Shown: positions 43,515 to 53,520 of the stretch, one piece after another
How the letters are laid out: every line of letters begins with the position of its first letter
Position numbering within the stretch: position 1 is the stretch's first letter
DNA from: Tildeniella nuda ZEHNDER 1965/U140
GTDB taxonomy: Bacteria; Cyanobacteriota; Cyanobacteriia; Leptolyngbyales; Leptolyngbyaceae
Length of the DNA: 64,000 bases
NCBI GenBank assembly: GCA_019358895.1
Contig: JAHHIG010000001.1
Location: 496,001-560,000, forward strand
Reading direction: 5' to 3'
Notes under the pieces: model-generated
The model's database searches: none
Told to the model about the DNA's origin: nothing
What the model saw: only the letters and a program-made list of their open reading frames with translations
Position numbers and translations under genes: made by a program

Positions 43515-43985
43515 CTATGTTTTTTTCAAGGTGCGTTCCAGAATGGCTTTGGCAGGCTCCACGATCGCCCAGGTACCGTTTGGCTGCTTGCGTAACGCCG
43601 CAAATCGAAGCAGATTACCCTTGCCAAGGGCATCACCTTGATTGACTTCGCCCAGTTTTGGGTTGTTGAGACCACAGAGGCGAAACAGGTAGGCAGGCAC
43701 ATCGGGGCTAGAGAAGATCAGACAACGATGCTTGTCGTATTGGGTGCGACCATCAAACGGTGCATAGACACTATTGCCATCTAAAGCAATGGAAATATCT
43801 CCAAGACCGCCGAGCACACGACGATCGCCAACAGTATCGTCCGGTTGCAATTCCCAGGATTGATAGAGTTTGATATCTATCGTCGAGTCACTGCCTGGAG
43901 TACGGGCACAACCAAGCGGCAAAAGCGACAGTAGAAGCGTAGCAATGCCCGCAAATGTCCTGATAAAAATTGATGGTGTGTGCAT
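43515..43985 (-). CDS. Probable lipoprotein of unknown function
   Basis: 156 residues from ATG 43985. The signal segment FAGIATLLLSLLPLGC carries a lipobox LPLGC (Cys about 25). The mature domain has TIDIKLYQSWELQPDDTVGD, ISIALDGNSVYAPFDGRTQ and CLIFSSPDVPAYLFRLCGL, with two Cys that could form a disulfide. The start lies 1 nt after the stop of the upstream gene, so the two are translationally coupled. Family unknown. Confidence 0.7.
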   Translation of the reverse strand: MHTPSIFIRTFAGIATLLLSLLPLGCARTPGSDSTIDIKLYQSWELQPDDTVGDRRVLGGLGDISIALDGNSVYAPFDGRTQYDKHRCLIFSSPDVPAYLFRLCGLNNPKLGEVNQGDALGKGNLLRFAALRKQPNGTWAIVEPAKAILERTLKKT

Positions 43986-43986
43986 T

Positions 43987-44376
43987 CTAGTGACGGAAGC
44001 TGAAGGAGTAACTGGCATACTCGTCACCCTCGTAGAGGATGACCAGCCAAGTTTGAGAGTCAAATGCTAATGGGTAGGCTTCGCGACGAGAGGAAACGCC
44101 CGCTCGAACCTTTACGTCCGGCAACTGACAATACGGCTCTTTCAGGACTTGGCGTACTTGCGCTTTGTTAGAACGCTCCGGTACCGCCAGCAGTCTAGAG
44201 AGCTGTTCCCTCGACAAAATCGCCTTCGACTGCACAACTTCTTGACAAACTGTTTTAGTCGGCGGAGGCGTTGGCAACAAGCCGCGTGGGTCTGCTAACA
44301 AGCCAAACGCTGCTACGACAGACCCACCAGCCAGCATATATTTCATACTATTGGTGCGAGATTTGCGACGGTGCAT
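43987..44376 (-). CDS. Exported protein of unknown function
   Basis: 129 residues. A basic N-terminus (MHRRKSRTNSMKYM) precedes a hydrophobic segment (AGGSVVAAFGLLAD). The C-terminal domain (ILSREQLSRLLAVPERSNKAQVRQVLKEPYCQLPDVKVRAG... end YEGDEYASYSFSFRH) has the look of a small alpha/beta module, reminiscent of SmpA/BamE-type folds (VRQVLKEPYC), but this is weak. It is followed by the lipoprotein gene with 1 nt between them. Confidence 0.65.
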   Translation of the reverse strand: MHRRKSRTNSMKYMLAGGSVVAAFGLLADPRGLLPTPPPTKTVCQEVVQSKAILSREQLSRLLAVPERSNKAQVRQVLKEPYCQLPDVKVRAGVSSRREAYPLAFDSQTWLVILYEGDEYASYSFSFRH

Positions 44377-44620
44377 CGTTCCAGTCCTCGATCGGTAAAA
44401 GTCGTTGATGAAGTAGGGTAAGCAATATGCCCCTGATCGAGCATCTGTAATTTCTGGGTTACAGAAAGGGGCTGATGATAAAGCTGGCTCACTAGCTCTC
44501 GTGTATTCCCAGTTGCTAATGAAACCACTATCCTCATTCTAAAGGAGTATTTAGTACAAGAGTACTATAAATGATTTCGGAAAGTCTACAACCGAAACTT
44601 CACAAATTGCCAAACATGAA

Positions 44621-44653
44621 AAAACTCCCTGTGTTTTAAGCAGAGAGTTTTTC
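44621..44653. terminator. Probable bidirectional intrinsic terminator
   Basis: AAAAACTCCCTG (44621-44632) pairs with CAGAGAGTTTTT (44642-44653), one mismatch, with a 9-nt loop. An A-run on the left and a T-run on the right give a U-tract in either direction. Confidence 0.6.
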
Positions 44654-44796
44654 AATTGACGAATTTTTAAGGTTAAGGCTCAGCACTCAGCCGTCAAGGT
44701 TGCGTTAAGGGCATAAGTAGGGGGGTTGGAATCAAATGTAGGATGGATAAAGCCGTTCCGTCATACAAGAAAAGCGATCGCGTAACCCATACGGGC

Positions 44797-44825
44797 GTTG
44801 GGTTTTGTGCCTCAACCCAACCTAC
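44797..44825. repeat. Partial copy of the GTTGGGTT...AACCCAAC repeat
   Basis: GTTGGGTTTTGTGCC followed by TCAACCCAACCTAC corresponds to the right half of the copies at 15406-15482 and 18054-18124. The left half is replaced by a different sequence beginning GTAGGATGG near 44741. Confidence 0.75.
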
Positions 44826-44857
44826 ACAGGTTTTATCTTTAATTAGACCCACTTACT

Positions 44858-45006
44858 TAACGCGATGTGCAAGTAAATTTGCCCTCATCCCCACCCTTCT
44901 CCCCAGGGAGAAGGGCTTTCGGACTTTCCAGTTCCCTCTCCTTCTGGGAGAGGGCTAAGGTGAGGGTGTCTCAGCAGGCGTTTCAGGAAAGTCGCACATC
45001 GCGTTA
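44858..45006. mobile_element. MITE-like element with 13-bp terminal inverted repeats
   Basis: TAACGCGATGTGC at 44858-44870 matches GCACATCGCGTTA at 44994-45006 perfectly as an inverted repeat. The 149-bp interior has two further hairpins: CCCTTCTCCCC/GGGAGAAGGG (44894-44916) and CCCTCTCCTT/GGGAGAGGG (44934-44953). It is too small to encode a transposase, as expected for a MITE. CTTA lies close to both outer ends. Confidence 0.6.
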
Positions 45007-45046
45007 CTTAAAGAGCTGATAGCTGATAGCTAACCGCTGATTGCTC

Positions 45047-46807
45047 TTAGTACGGTCTATTCTGCTTGAACGATGCCAGCCATTCTCGCACCTGTTCGCC
45101 TGCTGCATCACGACCGCCCAAGCCAAAAGCGATCGCGATCGCCACTGCAACCGCTCCCAGCAGCAATCCAAACGCGAGTTTGACAATATCAGGACCCACA
45201 CCAATTTGATCGAGTGAAATTGCCGTCACTAGCGCAATGATGGAAATTCGCGCCGTTTGGGCAAGGATTTTCGACTGTGAAGTGTTCGAGCTGTTGATCA
45301 GACCATAAGCAAAGTTTGCCAAATAAAGCCCGATCGCAAATATGACTAGCCCTGCCAGCACTCGACCAAAAATAGTGAGTAACCCAAGGACGATCGCCTT
45401 CAAACCAGCGAAATTCAGCACATCGATCGCAGCAACCGCCGCGAAGAGCACAATCCCTACCAGCACAACGACACCGACAATTTCAGAAGGCGTACGCGTT
45501 GGTGGTGCTGTTGACAGGTTCGATTCTTGAATCGTGGTTTGTCCCATCATTGGCGGCGGCACATCAGCCCGTGGCACAGACGTAAACGGCGTTGACTGGA
45601 TGCCCAACCAGTAAAAGATATTATTGAACCCAACGCTCGTCAGAATGCTCGTTACCAGGTCTGCGACAAACTTGCCCAGCACGTAGGCTGCGACCAGAAT
45701 CAGCACTGCTGTGAACAGTTGAGGTAGCGCTCTGAGAATTTGATCAAGCATTGCCGTTGCTGGACCAGAGATCGAGGGAATCTGGAGCGCATCCAGAGCA
45801 GCAGTGGCAGTCGGAATTAAAATCAATACATAAACGAGTGTGCCCGCTAGCCACGAAAGCGATTGTCCGCCAGTGCTACGATTTAAACCGAATTGTGCGC
45901 CTAAGCGATCGGCACCAGCCGCCGTCAACAGGTTTGTGACAATGCCTCGAACGACGCGAGCAATAATCCAACCGACCACACCAATCAGCACCGCTTTCAG
46001 GATCTTCGGCAGCGCTGCCAGAACATCATTCAGCAAATTTTGCACGGGTTGAAGCGGTCCCTGCAAATCGAGTACGCCTAAAACCAGCGGCAGGAAGAAC
46101 AGAAAGATCAGCCAGTAAAGCGCCGTTCCCAGCGTCTCGCTAAGCAGTAGCGGTGCTTCAGGTGCGGGTGCACCGAGTTGAGACACTGATTGTTGAGACA
46201 CTGGTTGTTCAGACGCTGGCGCTGTTTGGGCGAAGCGATCGTCCAGCCCAAAGCTCTGCGCGATGCGAATGACGACCGTTTTTGCCAGCGTTGCCAGTAA
46301 CCACGCGATCGCCACCAAGATGCCAGCCGAACCAAGCTTTGGTAGATAGGAAAAGATTTGACTCAGAAAATTATTCAACGGTTGCGACACTGTCGTCAGC
46401 TTCAGCGCATCTAGAAACGCCACGACTGCGACAACCGCAATAATCCAAAAGACAATACTGGCGATCAGCTTCTCAATCTGGAATGGCTCACTACCCGGTT
46501 GCTGCCGGATCACTGCTCCAGCAATACGATTGTCTATATCTGTGCGCTTGAGTAGCCCAGCCACAACCTTGCTAACGATCAACGCAATGATCAAGCCAAT
46601 GACAAGAATCAGAATGGCACCCACCAGGTTTAGCACCGTCGGACCCAGTGCTCCTAGCCCAAGCGCTGCAAGGAATTGAGTGACTGGGGAAACAACCGGG
46701 CTTGAATCGACGGGTGCAGGCGGTGGAGCTTGCGCCAGCAAACCACTTGTCAGGATTGGTAGTTGCATCCTGAATGCATATTCAAAGTGCTGTGAAATTT
46801 CGTCCAT
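45047..46807 (-). CDS. Multi-TM protein with conserved TM-helix repeats (mechanosensitive-channel-like)
   Basis: 586 residues from ATG 46807, with GAGG at 5 nt. The protein repeats a unit in which a glycine-rich hydrophobic helix is followed by a basic/amphipathic one (for example LVGAILILVIGLIIALIVSKVVAGLLKRT, VLIGVVGWIIARVVRGIVTNLLTAAG, AVLILVAAYVLGKFVADLVTSIL, VLAGLVIFAIGLYLANFAYG). This is the 'conserved TM helix' family distantly related to small mechanosensitive channels. The last helix, LAFGLLLGAVAVAIAIAFGLGGRDAAGE, strongly resembles the pore-proximal end of MscS-like proteins (GLGGR). The gating stimulus is unknown. Confidence 0.85.
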   Translation of the reverse strand: MDEISQHFEYAFRMQLPILTSGLLAQAPPPAPVDSSPVVSPVTQFLAALGLGALGPTVLNLVGAILILVIGLIIALIVSKVVAGLLKRTDIDNRIAGAVIRQQPGSEPFQIEKLIASIVFWIIAVVAVVAFLDALKLTTVSQPLNNFLSQIFSYLPKLGSAGILVAIAWLLATLAKTVVIRIAQSFGLDDRFAQTAPASEQPVSQQSVSQLGAPAPEAPLLLSETLGTALYWLIFLFFLPLVLGVLDLQGPLQPVQNLLNDVLAALPKILKAVLIGVVGWIIARVVRGIVTNLLTAAGADRLGAQFGLNRSTGGQSLSWLAGTLVYVLILIPTATAALDALQIPSISGPATAMLDQILRALPQLFTAVLILVAAYVLGKFVADLVTSILTSVGFNNIFYWLGIQSTPFTSVPRADVPPPMMGQTTIQESNLSTAPPTRTPSEIVGVVVLVGIVLFAAVAAIDVLNFAGLKAIVLGLLTIFGRVLAGLVIFAIGLYLANFAYGLINSSNTSQSKILAQTARISIIALVTAISLDQIGVGPDIVKLAFGLLLGAVAVAIAIAFGLGGRDAAGEQVREWLASFKQNRPY

Positions 46808-47089
46808 GATTGCCTCAATCAACCTCAAATGCAGCGAAAAACGTACAAAATAACCGATCGGTCAAGCTAGCTGACTAAAGATATACCGCATAATCGTTAA
46901 GGTCTGAGTTTTGATTTGCGATCGCTGCTCTACCATTGCTTGACATCCAAAGCGAATGCCTTTAACGATTCAGTGCCAAAAAACGTTATGGGGATGTAAG
47001 GAACATCACATAACGGTTCAGCCATACTAAGTTTCATTCTCAATTGAGTCATCTATCTCTATGAAGAATAAAGCCTGACCGAGAAAATT

Positions 47090-47548
47090 ATGTCCGAGCT
47101 ACGGGTATTTGAACAATCCATCCAAATTAATGCCAGTGCCACAACGGTAGAACGCTGCCTTATCGAGCGTGACTTGATGCATCGTTGGCTTAACCCGGCG
47201 CTGCGCTGTGAGCCGATCGACGAGTGGTCTACCGAGTTGGGCGGTCGCAGTCGATTTGTGATTCAGCTACCTGTCTTGCAGCCGACGCTCAATAGTGTGG
47301 TGATTCAACGCGAACCGGGTCTCATCGTGTGGGAGTTTAACGGCTTTTTCAAAGGGCGCGATCGCTGGGAATGTAACCCTGAGCTGCAAGGTACACGCTT
47401 GCTGAACCGCTTTGAGTTCATGATCCCCAATCCTCTCGTTCGCTTTGGGTTCAATACCTTTGCTATTCAATGGACTAAAGACGACATGCAGGCGCAGCTA
47501 CGTCGCCTCAAGCGGGTTGCCGAAACGGTCTATCAAGGACTGTCGTAG
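47090..47548 (+). CDS. SRPBCC-fold (polyketide-cyclase-like) protein
   Basis: 152 residues. Starts VFEQSIQINASATTVERCLIERDLMHRWLNP, the usual opening of SRPBCC/START-like proteins, and ends with a long C-terminal helix (DDMQAQLRRLKRVAETVYQGL) that would close the ligand cavity. It probably binds a hydrophobic small molecule; ligand unknown. Divergent from the TM-repeat gene with a 280-bp spacer; no partner nearby. Confidence 0.85.
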   Translation: MSELRVFEQSIQINASATTVERCLIERDLMHRWLNPALRCEPIDEWSTELGGRSRFVIQLPVLQPTLNSVVIQREPGLIVWEFNGFFKGRDRWECNPELQGTRLLNRFEFMIPNPLVRFGFNTFAIQWTKDDMQAQLRRLKRVAETVYQGLS

Positions 47549-47599
47549 AAACAAGGCTTCTAAGTTACTGGGCGAATTAAACCAAAGATGATTTTGGGG

Positions 47600-47650
47600 G
47601 TGGAGGGGGTGGAACCCCCTGCCTGGGGGCAACGCTCCCAAACCCCTCCC
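47600..47650. repeat. GC-rich hairpin repeat
   Basis: AGGGGGT/ACCCCCT (47604-47620) and CCCCCTGCCTGGGGG overlap to make alternative hairpins between two convergent genes. It may serve as a terminator. The sequence type is common in cyanobacterial intergenic DNA. Confidence 0.5.
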
Positions 47651-47674
47651 TCACAATTAATTGTGGCTACCTAC

Positions 47675-48574
47675 TTACTCCGGCTCTGGCACGACTAGCG
47701 GGATAGAGCATTGGAATCGCAGTCGATGGCGCTCCGAATCGTCGGTAGACTCGTTAGTTGAGGGCACGTTCAACACCGATAACGTTCCCTGCATCAGTAA
47801 GACAAGCATCTGGCTGGTGAGCAAGCTGAGACCTGGAGAAGGAATGTCTGAGGTTGCAGCAGGCTTACGGAGCCAATCGATCGGTTCGCTAAGCGGAAAC
47901 GAGTCGCCGTCGATCCAGTCGCTGTCAATCCAAATCTGGGCGCACCCTGTTTCTACTGCCACCTGGACAGACACGTCGATGCTGCCTTCCTGCATTTGGG
48001 CGATCGGTGCATCCACAAGATAAAGCAACACCTGCTTCAAGCGCTGTGGGTCAGCAAGAACATAGAGTTCAGGGTCAGGCAGTGCCACCTTGAGCTGAAG
48101 ATTGCGATCGGCTGCCTGAAGGTAAGTCAAGTCATGCACCGTTTGAAGCAATGACGCTAACTGAATTGGCTGTAGCGCCAGCTTCATCGTGCCGTGCTCT
48201 AGCCTCGCTACCTCTAACACACGATCTAAAACCGCGATCATTTTCAGCGCCGATTCATTTGCTTGAGCAATAAACTCTCGTTCTTCCTCAGGGCTATCAC
48301 ATAAATCTGACAAAATAAGTTGCTGCATACCAATGATGCCGTTGAGCGGCGATCGCAGCTCGTGCGAGGTGCGTGCTAGAAAGCCTCCCTTAAACTGATT
48401 CGTCTCAGTCGCCAACTGGTAAGCCAGTTGCAACGACTGTAAAGCAAGCTGGTTTGGTTCTGCCTGAGGAAGCGACTGAGAGGGCAACGCAGCAAGCAGA
48501 GCCTTCGATCGCCAGCGCCAACTCAGTCCCAGTCCAATCCCTAGCCCTAACCAGAACACATCAGTCCAATGCAT
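47675..48574 (-). CDS. Histidine kinase-like protein with degenerate ATPase domain
   Basis: 299 residues. An N-terminal hydrophobic helix (VFWLGLGIGLGLSW) is followed by a good dimerisation/phosphoacceptor motif (FLARTSHELRSPLNGIIG, His about 69). The ATP-binding part is eroded: the N-box reads LKQVLLYLVDAPI in place of NLLxNAxKF, and no DxGxG or GxGLGL box is visible. It may act as a phosphotransfer or docking protein without its own kinase activity, or be on its way to loss. Length is short for a kinase (usual minimum about 350 with sensor). Confidence 0.75.
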   Translation of the reverse strand: MHWTDVFWLGLGIGLGLSWRWRSKALLAALPSQSLPQAEPNQLALQSLQLAYQLATETNQFKGGFLARTSHELRSPLNGIIGMQQLILSDLCDSPEEEREFIAQANESALKMIAVLDRVLEVARLEHGTMKLALQPIQLASLLQTVHDLTYLQAADRNLQLKVALPDPELYVLADPQRLKQVLLYLVDAPIAQMQEGSIDVSVQVAVETGCAQIWIDSDWIDGDSFPLSEPIDWLRKPAATSDIPSPGLSLLTSQMLVLLMQGTLSVLNVPSTNESTDDSERHRLRFQCSIPLVVPEPE

Positions 48575-48640
48575 GACTCTACGCTAAATGCAGATTACAG
48601 TCTCAGAAAATCATAGACTCTTGCAGGTAGGATGCCCTAA

Positions 48641-48820
48641 TTTGAGGTGAGGGGAGAGGAGAGAGGAAGATGGGGAGCAGAGGAGGCAAGGGAAGCGGGG
48701 AGTTTTGAGTTAATTCTGGCTACTAACGACTGACCGCCGCTTAAACTTTTAGACTTTAGCCTTCAGCTTTTTAGACTTTAGATCTTAGACTTTAGCCTTC
48801 TCCGCTCCTCACCTTCTCAC
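48641..48820. repeat. Composite repeat region (GGGGAGCAG, GACTTTAG units)
   Basis: GGGGAGA/GGGGAGC units, the spacer AGTTTTGAGTTAATTC, a CTGACCGCC remnant, then TTTAGACTTTAGCC-like units. The spacer is the reverse complement of the AACTCAAAACT spacer in other copies. It lies between two - strand genes. Confidence 0.75.
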
Positions 48821-49429
48821 CCCCTCATCCTCCAACACCACTGCTCCCTGACGCAACACTTCCCAACTGTTTCCCGTCCACCGGATAACCGTTGATGGAA
48901 CTCCCGATGGGCTTAGCGTGTCTGCTGTCAAAGCGCTTACTTCTGACGGCAAGAGTGTGAACACCTGGGGAAACGCGATCGCAATTTCAGCCATTGTTTG
49001 CAGGGCTGGTTGACCAGAGCGATTCGCGCTGGTAGTGGCAAGAGGACCCGTCTGAGCAAGGATGGCGATCGCGATCGGGTGGTTGGGCACCCGCACCCCA
49101 ATCGTTGAAGGCTGTTTCGGGTTCATAGTGGGCGGTACACGATCGCTGGCAGGTAATACCAGTGTCAAGGCTCCAGGCAGATGGCGATCGACCACCTGCT
49201 GCCAGATTTGACGTTCTGCGGGACTGCCAGTGACGTATGACCAAAGCTCGGCGATCGTTGCTGCCATCAAAATCAATGGTTTCTCCAACTGGCGCTGTTT
49301 GGCAGTAAAGATCAGGTCGGCGCGATCGGGGCGCACGCTGAGTGCTGGCACAGTGTCAGTTGGAAAACTGATCATACAGTCCCCAGAGTGAGCCTTGGCT
49401 GCTAAAACAGGCAGTGAAACTTGAGGCAT
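48809..49429 (-). CDS. L-threonylcarbamoyladenylate synthase (Sua5/YciO/YrdC)
   Basis: 206 residues. The family makes threonylcarbamoyl-AMP for the t6A37 modification of ANN-decoding tRNAs. Motifs: SFPTDTVPALSV (usually PTDTVYGL), AKQRQLEKPLILM (KxR...KPL), TIGVRVPNHPIAIAIL, TTSANRSGQPA and VPSTVIRW. The change of YGL to PAL in the first motif is unusual but seen in cyanobacterial paralogues, so it may be a YciO-like paralogue and not the main TsaC. Confidence 0.88.
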   Translation of the reverse strand: MPQVSLPVLAAKAHSGDCMISFPTDTVPALSVRPDRADLIFTAKQRQLEKPLILMAATIAELWSYVTGSPAERQIWQQVVDRHLPGALTLVLPASDRVPPTMNPKQPSTIGVRVPNHPIAIAILAQTGPLATTSANRSGQPALQTMAEIAIAFPQVFTLLPSEVSALTADTLSPSGVPSTVIRWTGNSWEVLRQGAVVLEDEGVRR

Positions 49430-49800
49430 CGCTTACGTTAGAAGTACAGACTTTCTTGGCATTATTCTTTATAAGTCTAATTTTTATTAAGCTAAAATAG
49501 CAATTCCCTTAGAGAAATCTAGCTTAGAGAAATCTAGCGCTCTCACCAGTGCAGCGATCGCTCTAGCTAAAAGGTCATGCTGTCTGTTTTACATCGCTCT
49601 TATGCAGTTTCAGCAGCAATGGCAACCTTTTGTGATCTGGCTAAATAGTCAATCATTTTTTATTGCGATCGGTGCAGTAGGCAAGGCTTACATAAGCAGC
49701 TTTACGTTTTCAGCGATCGCCAGCAGTTACAGACTTGACCAGCAGTCACCGAAAGTACATCAGTCTTGCTACGGTAAATGCATACACTTCAGCGAAGTTC
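49430..49800. other. Intergenic region with a 14-bp tandem repeat
   Basis: About 370 bp between divergent genes. CTTAGAGAAATCTAG occurs twice in tandem at about 49508-49537, in an AT-rich stretch (TTTTTATTAAGCTAAAATAG, 49481-49500) that may be promoter DNA. No conserved protein is encoded. Confidence 0.45.
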
Positions 49801-52800
49801 ATGACGGCAGAACGATTTCAGAGTCTGCGTGAATATTGTCGAGATGATGCCGCCTTTGAAGCGTTGCAAAAATTTCTCTGCGATGATGACAATGAACAGC
49901 AGCTTGAAGCGGGTCTTACCGACCGCACGCACGCGCAGGTGATCCTAGAATTGCAGACCGAATTAGCGCAGGCAAACGCAGCCTTACAAGCCGAAATTGC
50001 TGAACGACGACAGACTGAAGCCGCCTTGCAGCAGGCGGAAGTACGCTATCGCAGTATCTTTGAGAACGCGATCGAAGGCATCTTTCAAAGCACGCCAGAT
50101 GGTCACTATTTAAGCGCTAATGCTGCACTGGCAAAGCTTTATGGCTACGATTCGCCAGAAGAACTGATGGCAAGCTTGACCGATATCCAGCATCAGCTTT
50201 ATGTAGATAGCGATCGACGGGCTGAATTCATTCGCCTGGTGCAGACGCACGGCACGATCGCAGAGTTTGAGTCACAAGTGTATTGCAAAGACGGGCGAAA
50301 AATCTGGGTCTCAGAGAATGCCCGCGCTGTTTATGATGCGGACGGTACGCTGCTGTACTACGAAGGGACAGGCGAAGACATTACCGAACGCAAACAGGCA
50401 GAATTTGCCTTGCAGCAGAGTGAAGCCCGCTATCGGGCAGTGGTTGAAGATCAAACGGAGATGATCGATCGCTTTTTGCCTGACGGTACCATCACCTTTG
50501 TCAATGATGCCTACTGCCGCTTTCATGGAAAAACTCGCGCCGAACTCATCGGGCAAAACTTTATCTTGCTGTCACCAGAACAGGTGCAGGGCGAAATTCG
50601 GCAGAAGCTGGCTGCAATCAGCGACGAATGTCCAGCGCTAACATCCGATCAACTGTTCATTACTGCCGATGGTGAATCGCGGTGGCATCAATGGACCGAT
50701 CGCGCCATTTTTGATGCCCAGGGCACCATTGTCGAGTTTCAGGGCACCGGGCGAGATATTACTGAGCAAAAGCAAGCTGAGCAAGCGCTACGAGCAAGCG
50801 AGGCAAAGACCAGTGCGTTGCTGCATGTCATTCCAGATTTCTGGATTCGGCATCACCGTGATGGTACCAACCTCGATTGTAAGACGGATACAACGGCTGA
50901 ACTGGCGCTACCACTTGACCAACTGATCGGCAGAAAATTTCAGGAGTATCTACCGCCAGAGTTAGCACAAAACCGCTTAGAGTACATTGCACAGACCCTG
51001 GCAACAGGCGACGTGCAAACGTTTGAATATCAGATCGTGATCAACGGCGAACAACGGGATCAGGAATCTCGTATGGTTGTTTGCGGCACGGATGAAGTGC
51101 TGGCGATCGAGCGCAATATTACCGATCGCAAGCGAGCTGAAGCGCAACTCCGGCAGCAAGCTGAGCGCGATCGGGTGCTGAGCGCGATCGCCCTGCGTAT
51201 CCGCCAATCGCTGAACCTGGAAGAAATTCTGGAGCGCACAGTAGCGGAAGTGCGTCAGTTTTTGCAGACCGATCGCGTGCTCATCTACCGCTTTGATGCT
51301 GCCCATACAGGTGTACTGGTTGCCGATGCAGTCGCGCCTGAGTGGGATGTTCATACAGCAAGTAACCTGCATCAAGTCTGGTATCGAGACCAGAATGACA
51401 CCTATGAGCGGGGCGAAACCTACGTTGTCAACGATATTGCCCAACTGGTGCTACCCGCCGATTATCTAGCAATCATGCAGCAGCTCGACATCAAAGCAAA
51501 GCTAGTGGTGCCGATCGTGCAGGGCAATCAGCTCTGGGGCATCTTAGCGGTGCATCAATGCTCTGGTGCGCGACAGTGGCAACCCTTTGAAATTGCGCTG
51601 CTAGAGCCACTGGCAACGCAGGTGGCGATCGCTATTCAGCAGGCGCAACTGTTTCGCCAGGTACAGCAGCAAGCACAGCGCGAACAGTTGCTCAACCAGA
51701 TTAGCCAAACGCTGAACTCCAGCCTGGATGCTGACTATATTCTGCAAGAAATTGCCAACCTGATTGGGGAAGGGTTCCAGGTCGATCGCGTCTTGATTCT
51801 GACCATTGCAGAAGAGGCAGAGGTGCGGAATGAATGGCGGGCAAACGAACAGGTTGTCTCACAGCTTAGTCTTAAGGTGCCGCTGGCAGACTGGCCCGAT
51901 CTACTGGATGCCAAATCAGACTTTTACCAACGTCGCTGTTTCCATTCGCCTGACTACAGCCAGGAACTACTCACCGACGCTCGTAAACGGCAGCTTGAAC
52001 AGGCACAAACCGTCTCTGTTCTCGCCTCCCCCATTTTGATTCACGGTCAGCTTTTTGGGTCGATCGCGCTACAAACTACTACCTGCCGTCGCGTCTTTAC
52101 TGAGGAAGAGATCCAATTGCTCCAGCGGATTGCAGACCAGGCGGCGATCGCCATCTCCAACGCCCAAAGCTATGAGCGGCTGGAGCACCTGGTTAAAGAA
52201 CGAACGCAGGAGCTAGAGCACGAGAAACTGCTCTCAGAAGCCGCTAATCGTGCCAAGAGCGAATTTCTAGCCACCATGAGCCATGAGCTACGCACCCCTC
52301 TTAACGCCATCCTGGGCTTATCGCAACTGCTAGAGCAGCAAATTTTTGGAACGCTAAATGCGAAGCAGGCAGAATATATCAGCCACATTCACAGCAGCGG
52401 CGATCACCTACTGTTGCTCATTAACGATATTTTGGATCTGGCAAAAGTTGAATCAGGGCAAGACACCCTTAACCCGGTTTCAATCAATGTCTTAGACCTT
52501 TGTAGCTACTGCCTTACCCTCGTGCGCGAACAGGCGTACGATCGCGGCTTACAGTTAGCCAACCAGTTTGACCACGCGGTTGGCACCTGCATAGCAGACG
52601 AACGCCGACTGAAGCAAATCCTGATTAATTTGCTTTCTAATGCCATTAAATTCACGCCAACGGGGACGATTACCCTCATCGTCGAGAAGCAGCCTGAAGG
52701 GATTGCCTTCACGGTGGCTGATACTGGCATTGGCATTGCCTCAGAACAGTTGCCCCTGCTCTTTACACCGTTCTCGCAGCTAGACAGCCAGCTCAATCGC

Positions 52801-53361
52801 CAGTATGCAGGCACAGGTCTGGGGTTAGCGCTGTCGCGCAACCTTGCTCGGTTACACGGCGGCGATATCACAGTGACTTCGCTGGTTGGTGAAGGCAGTC
52901 GCTTTACGCTTTACCTACCCAATCCTCAAACGGCAGGATTGCCCTCTCCAGCAGTCGCTTCACCAGCGGCGAAAGAACTCTATGCCCAACTGTGGACATC
53001 ACAACGCATTCTGGTAGTTGAAGATGATACCTGTAGCGCGATCGTGCTGGAGGACTACTTACAAGCGTTTGGGCATGAAGTGGAACATCTGAGCGATGGC
53101 GATCACTTTTTAGAGACGGTGCACCGCTTGCAACCTCGCTTGATTCTGCTTGATGTGCAGCTAGCGAGCGATCGCAGTGGGTTAGAGTTACTTGCCGAAC
53201 TCCGCGCCCAACCCAAGCTGCAAGACATTCCGGTGATTATGGTGACGGCAATGGCAATGGCTGGCGATCGCGAAAAATTTATTACTGCCGGGGCAAACGC
53301 TTATCTCAGCAAACCGATCGCGATCCCACAGCTTGAAACATTGTTGTCGCAGTACCTGTAG
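49801..53361 (+). CDS. Hybrid sensor histidine kinase (3 PAS, 2 GAF, HK, REC)
   Basis: 1186 residues from ATG 49801 ([12 protein letters not shown]); an upstream TTG at 49735 is less likely. Order: coiled coil ([15 protein letters not shown]), PAS1 ([15 protein letters not shown]), PAS2 ([15 protein letters not shown]), PAS3 ([16 protein letters not shown]), GAF1 ([16 protein letters not shown] ... [13 protein letters not shown]), GAF2 ([16 protein letters not shown]), kinase with [35 protein letters not shown] and GTGLGLAL, and a receiver domain (LVVEDD, LLDVQL, VTAMAM, SKPI). GAF1 is close to cyanobacteriochrome GAFs but lacks the bilin-attachment Cys (LPADYLAIM at that position), so no chromophore is expected. 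Soluble. Confidence 0.9.
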   Translation: MTAERFQSLREYCRDDAAFEALQKFLCDDDNEQQLEAGLTDRTHAQVILELQTELAQANAALQAEIAERRQTEAALQQAEVRYRSIFENAIEGIFQSTPDGHYLSANAALAKLYGYDSPEELMASLTDIQHQLYVDSDRRAEFIRLVQTHGTIAEFESQVYCKDGRKIWVSENARAVYDADGTLLYYEGTGEDITERKQAEFALQQSEARYRAVVEDQTEMIDRFLPDGTITFVNDAYCRFHGKTRAELIGQNFILLSPEQVQGEIRQKLAAISDECPALTSDQLFITADGESRWHQWTDRAIFDAQGTIVEFQGTGRDITEQKQAEQALRASEAKTSALLHVIPDFWIRHHRDGTNLDCKTDTTAELALPLDQLIGRKFQEYLPPELAQNRLEYIAQTLATGDVQTFEYQIVINGEQRDQESRMVVCGTDEVLAIERNITDRKRAEAQLRQQAERDRVLSAIALRIRQSLNLEEILERTVAEVRQFLQTDRVLIYRFDAAHTGVLVADAVAPEWDVHTASNLHQVWYRDQNDTYERGETYVVNDIAQLVLPADYLAIMQQLDIKAKLVVPIVQGNQLWGILAVHQCSGARQWQPFEIALLEPLATQVAIAIQQAQLFRQVQQQAQREQLLNQISQTLNSSLDADYILQEIANLIGEGFQVDRVLILTIAEEAEVRNEWRANEQVVSQLSLKVPLADWPDLLDAKSDFYQRRCFHSPDYSQELLTDARKRQLEQAQTVSVLASPILIHGQLFGSIALQTTTCRRVFTEEEIQLLQRIADQAAIAISNAQSYERLEHLVKERTQELEHEKLLSEAANRAKSEFLATMSHELRTPLNAILGLSQLLEQQIFGTLNAKQAEYISHIHSSGDHLLLLINDILDLAKVESGQDTLNPVSINVLDLCSYCLTLVREQAYDRGLQLANQFDHAVGTCIADERRLKQILINLLSNAIKFTPTGTITLIVEKQPEGIAFTVADTGIGIASEQLPLLFTPFSQLDSQLNRQYAGTGLGLALSRNLARLHGGDITVTSLVGEGSRFTLYLPNPQTAGLPSPAVASPAAKELYAQLWTSQRILVVEDDTCSAIVLEDYLQAFGHEVEHLSDGDHFLETVHRLQPRLILLDVQLASDRSGLELLAELRAQPKLQDIPVIMVTAMAMAGDREKFITAGANAYLSKPIAIPQLETLLSQYL

Positions 53362-53449
53362 CCATCCAATTGGAATCCCGACACCTGAGTGAGGAAGCAA
53401 GAGGATGAACTTGCAACGCGATCGTGCCGCCGCTTCCCTCCCGACTCCT

Positions 53450-53520
53450 GCCTCTTCGCGGAAGTGAGGTGTGAGGAGTATTAGCTTCTGCCTCCTGCCT
53501 CCTGCCTCCCGCCTTGTGCC
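53450..53520. repeat. Composite repeat, reverse copy of the 30575-30665 core
   Basis: On the - strand: AGGCGGGAGGCAGGAGGCAG units, then AAGCTAATACTCC, TCACACCTCAC and TTCCGCGAAGAGG. Nearly identical to 30605-30665 but with fewer CTCACAC units. It reaches into the stop region of the CPXCG gene. Confidence 0.88.

Larger units (their letters stand above)
44377..45046. other. 670-bp gene-free region with terminator and repeats
   Basis: Contains a bidirectional-looking terminator (44621-44653), a partial GTTGGGTT repeat (44797-44825), a MITE-like element (44858-45006) and GCTGATA-type heptamers (45012-45040). Short open frames here (for instance 44343-44537 on the - strand) have no family resemblance. 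Confidence 0.6.
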
